Shown here: positions 62,762 to 64,000 of the stretch, in pieces
Numbering within the stretch: position 1 is the stretch's first letter
How the letters are laid out: every line of letters starts with the position of its first letter
Assembly: GCF_009856865.1 (NCBI RefSeq)
Contig: NZ_WVUD01000001.1
Coordinates: 248,001-312,000 of the forward strand
DNA from: Solidesulfovibrio aerotolerans
Lineage (GTDB): Bacteria > Desulfobacterota > Desulfovibrionia > Desulfovibrionales > Desulfovibrionaceae
Length of the DNA: 64,000 bases
Direction of reading: 5' to 3'
Made by a program: the position numbers and the translations under genes
Notes under the pieces: model-generated
What the model was told of the DNA's origin: nothing
The model's input: only the letters and a program-made list of their open reading frames with translations
Databases searched by the model: none

Positions 62762-63421
62762 TTATTTGAGCGGCAGGAAGTAGTAACGCAACAGCGACAG
62801 CAGGCCGATGCCGATGAAAACGGCGGTCAGCAGATTTTCTTTCTTTTTAAGGGTCCAGCGGCCCGGCCGGTCAACGAAGCCCCATTTGACCAGGATGCGG
62901 TAAAAACCGATGCCGACGTGGAGTTCCACCATGGGGAGCAGGAAGAGGTAAAAAACGAACCAGAAGCCGGTCTGGATGCGGGCGGCCGACTTTTCGGCCG
63001 TAATGGGCAGATTGGTCAGGACCACCCAGAGGTGGATGGCACCCATGATGAGGATGCCCATGGCGGTAACGGCCTGGACGATCCACAGCCAGGTGTCAGG
63101 ATGGCGCAGGCGTTTGGCGTTGGCCAGCATGACGCGCTGCTGGGCGGTATTAAACGGAATCTTTCTGGCGGCCAGGACGAAGTGGACGAGGAAGCACAGA
63201 AAGATCAGCGGGCCGCCGACTTGCGCCATGTAGGTGGCCTCGAAAAACCAGGCCAGACCGTTCATGACGCCGGGTCCGAGCAGGATGCTGGAGACGAGGA
63301 TCAGGTGGCTCCACATGAACAGGATCAGCGCCGCACCGGTGAGCATCTGCGCCCAGTCGAGATAAGCCGAGAGTTTGCCGACGGGCAGTCCCTCGTGGGT
63401 TGCCGTGGTTGGAACGGACAT
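62762..63421 (-). CDS. frdC: Fumarate reductase cytochrome b subunit
   Basis: 219 residues with five membrane segments and His residues inside them (MWSHLIL, CFLVHFVLAARK, GAIHLWVV, VELHVGIGFY) that can hold two hemes b, as in diheme quinol:fumarate reductases. GGAGG lies six bases before the ATG. Starts 21 bases after dctA. Confidence 0.93.
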   Translation of the reverse strand: MSVPTTATHEGLPVGKLSAYLDWAQMLTGAALILFMWSHLILVSSILLGPGVMNGLAWFFEATYMAQVGGPLIFLCFLVHFVLAARKIPFNTAQQRVMLANAKRLRHPDTWLWIVQAVTAMGILIMGAIHLWVVLTNLPITAEKSAARIQTGFWFVFYLFLLPMVELHVGIGFYRILVKWGFVDRPGRWTLKKKENLLTAVFIGIGLLSLLRYYFLPLK

Positions 63422-63442
63422 GGATTATCCTCCGTCAGGTGT

Positions 63443-64000
63443 TTACGATTTGCTGGAAGCGGCCACAGTGGCGGATTCGGCCGATTCTTCAAGGATGAGC
63501 ATGTCTTCGGGGTCGTCGGCGTATTCGTCGTCGGCACCGGAGAGAACGGCCTGGAGCTTGTTCATGTCCATGGCCCCTTCCCACTTGGCCACGACGATGG
63601 TGGCGATGCCGTTGCCGATCAGGTTGGTGATGGCCCGGGCTTCGGACATGAAGCGGTCAACGCCAAGGAGCAGGGTCAGCGAGGCCACCGGGATGGTGCC
63701 GACCGTCTGGAGGGTGGCGGCCAGGGTGATAAAGCCGCCGCCGGTGACGGCTGCCGCGCCCTTGGACGTGAGCAGCAGCACGAAGAGCAGATAGAGCTGG
63801 TGGTTTAAGTCCAGGGGTGTGTTGGTGGCCTGGGCCAGGAACACGGCGGCCATGGTCAGGTAGATGCAGGTGCCGTCGAGGTTAAACGAATAGCCCATGG
63901 GCAGACACAGGCCGACCACGGACTTGTCGGCCCCGGCGTTTTCCAGCTTGGCCATCATGCGGGGCAGGGCCGCCTCGGAGGAGGAGGTGCCCAGCACGAG
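63443..64000 (-). CDS. dctA: C4-dicarboxylate transporter DctA/DAACS family (5' part outside window)
   Basis: The last about 185 residues are present; the start lies beyond 64000. Family motifs visible: [12 protein letters not shown] (Ser-rich hairpin), [22 protein letters not shown], and [21 protein letters not shown]. The C-terminal tail is acidic. A proton or sodium symporter for malate, fumarate or succinate would feed the downstream frd-fum-mae genes. Confidence 0.92.
   Translation of the reverse strand, partial: LVLGTSSSEAALPRMMAKLENAGADKSVVGLCLPMGYSFNLDGTCIYLTMAAVFLAQATNTPLDLNHQLYLLFVLLLTSKGAAAVTGGGFITLAATLQTVGTIPVASLTLLLGVDRFMSEARAITNLIGNGIATIVVAKWEGAMDMNKLQAVLSGADDEYADDPEDMLILEESAESATVAASSKS

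Noticed and set aside
61645-62769. 374-residue plus-strand frame opposite frdA
   Set aside because: Antisense of a fully conserved flavoprotein gene, without domain or binding site.
1-64000. tRNA, rRNA, prophage or insertion-sequence transposase genes
   Set aside because: No tRNA-like cloverleaf, rRNA segment, integrase or transposase was recognised on reading both strands.

Overview
The window is GC-rich bacterial DNA coding densely on both strands. Gene content (a dctA-frdCAB-fumarase-nfnAB-malic enzyme operon, many chemotaxis and hybrid sensor proteins, several B12-dependent radical SAM proteins, an APS kinase fused to a decayed ATP sulfurylase) fits a motile anaerobic deltaproteobacterium close to the Desulfovibrio/Solidesulfovibrio group. 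This is inference from gene content; no rRNA or tRNA gene was seen.

Layout. 1-8.8 kb: end of an unidentified gene, a CheC-type phosphatase, a solo radical SAM protein, a PTS-EIIC/EAL fusion, then cheA-cheY-cheD and a small membrane protein. 9.0-22.8 kb: an envelope polysaccharide region. A minus-strand operon (periplasmic adaptor, small protein, epimerase, flippase, phosphodiesterase, APS kinase with a degenerate sulfurylase half) diverges from a plus-strand export set (Wza-like lipoprotein, Wzz/GumC-like copolymerase, GT39-like membrane glycosyltransferase). 23-27 kb: two divergent sensor genes, one apparently lacking an output domain. 27.2-30.0 kb: hicA-hicB running directly into two glycosyltransferases. 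30.1-38.2 kb: a six-gene minus-strand cluster of an acyl-AMP ligase, a DUF362 protein, three B12-type radical SAM enzymes and an LpxL-like acyltransferase; it looks like an uncharacterised biosynthetic or lipid-modification locus. 38.4-47 kb: secreted proteins, a second LpxL-like enzyme, a methyltransferase of different composition, an MCP, a PAPS-reductase-like protein, and a LysM-like/Pro-Ala-Gln-rich pair. 47.5-53.7 kb: a 2050-residue CheB-CheR-PAS-GAF-kinase-receiver protein. 54-64 kb: a TPR protein and the C4-dicarboxylate operon.

The most unusual non-coding signal is a dispersed repeat. A purine-rich tract leads into GCCTCCGGCGGCC, then a strong hairpin, then a GGACCCCC or GGAATCCCACC arm and a conserved A/T-rich tail. 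About 20 copies occur at 11 loci, often as inverted pairs about 170-250 bp apart. Stem sequences differ between copies but stay paired, and the outer arm changes with the stem. In three genes the repeat supplies the last codons and stop; in one it supplies the likely Shine-Dalgarno sequence; one copy lies inside the frd operon.

Functionally, the dicarboxylate operon would import C4 acids, interconvert malate and fumarate, reduce fumarate with quinol and exchange electrons between NADH, NADPH and ferredoxin. The 9-23 kb region would build, flip and export a polysaccharide, with PAPS possibly made for sulfation. Both acyltransferase-like proteins share an H-x4-Q site instead of the usual H-x4-D/E.
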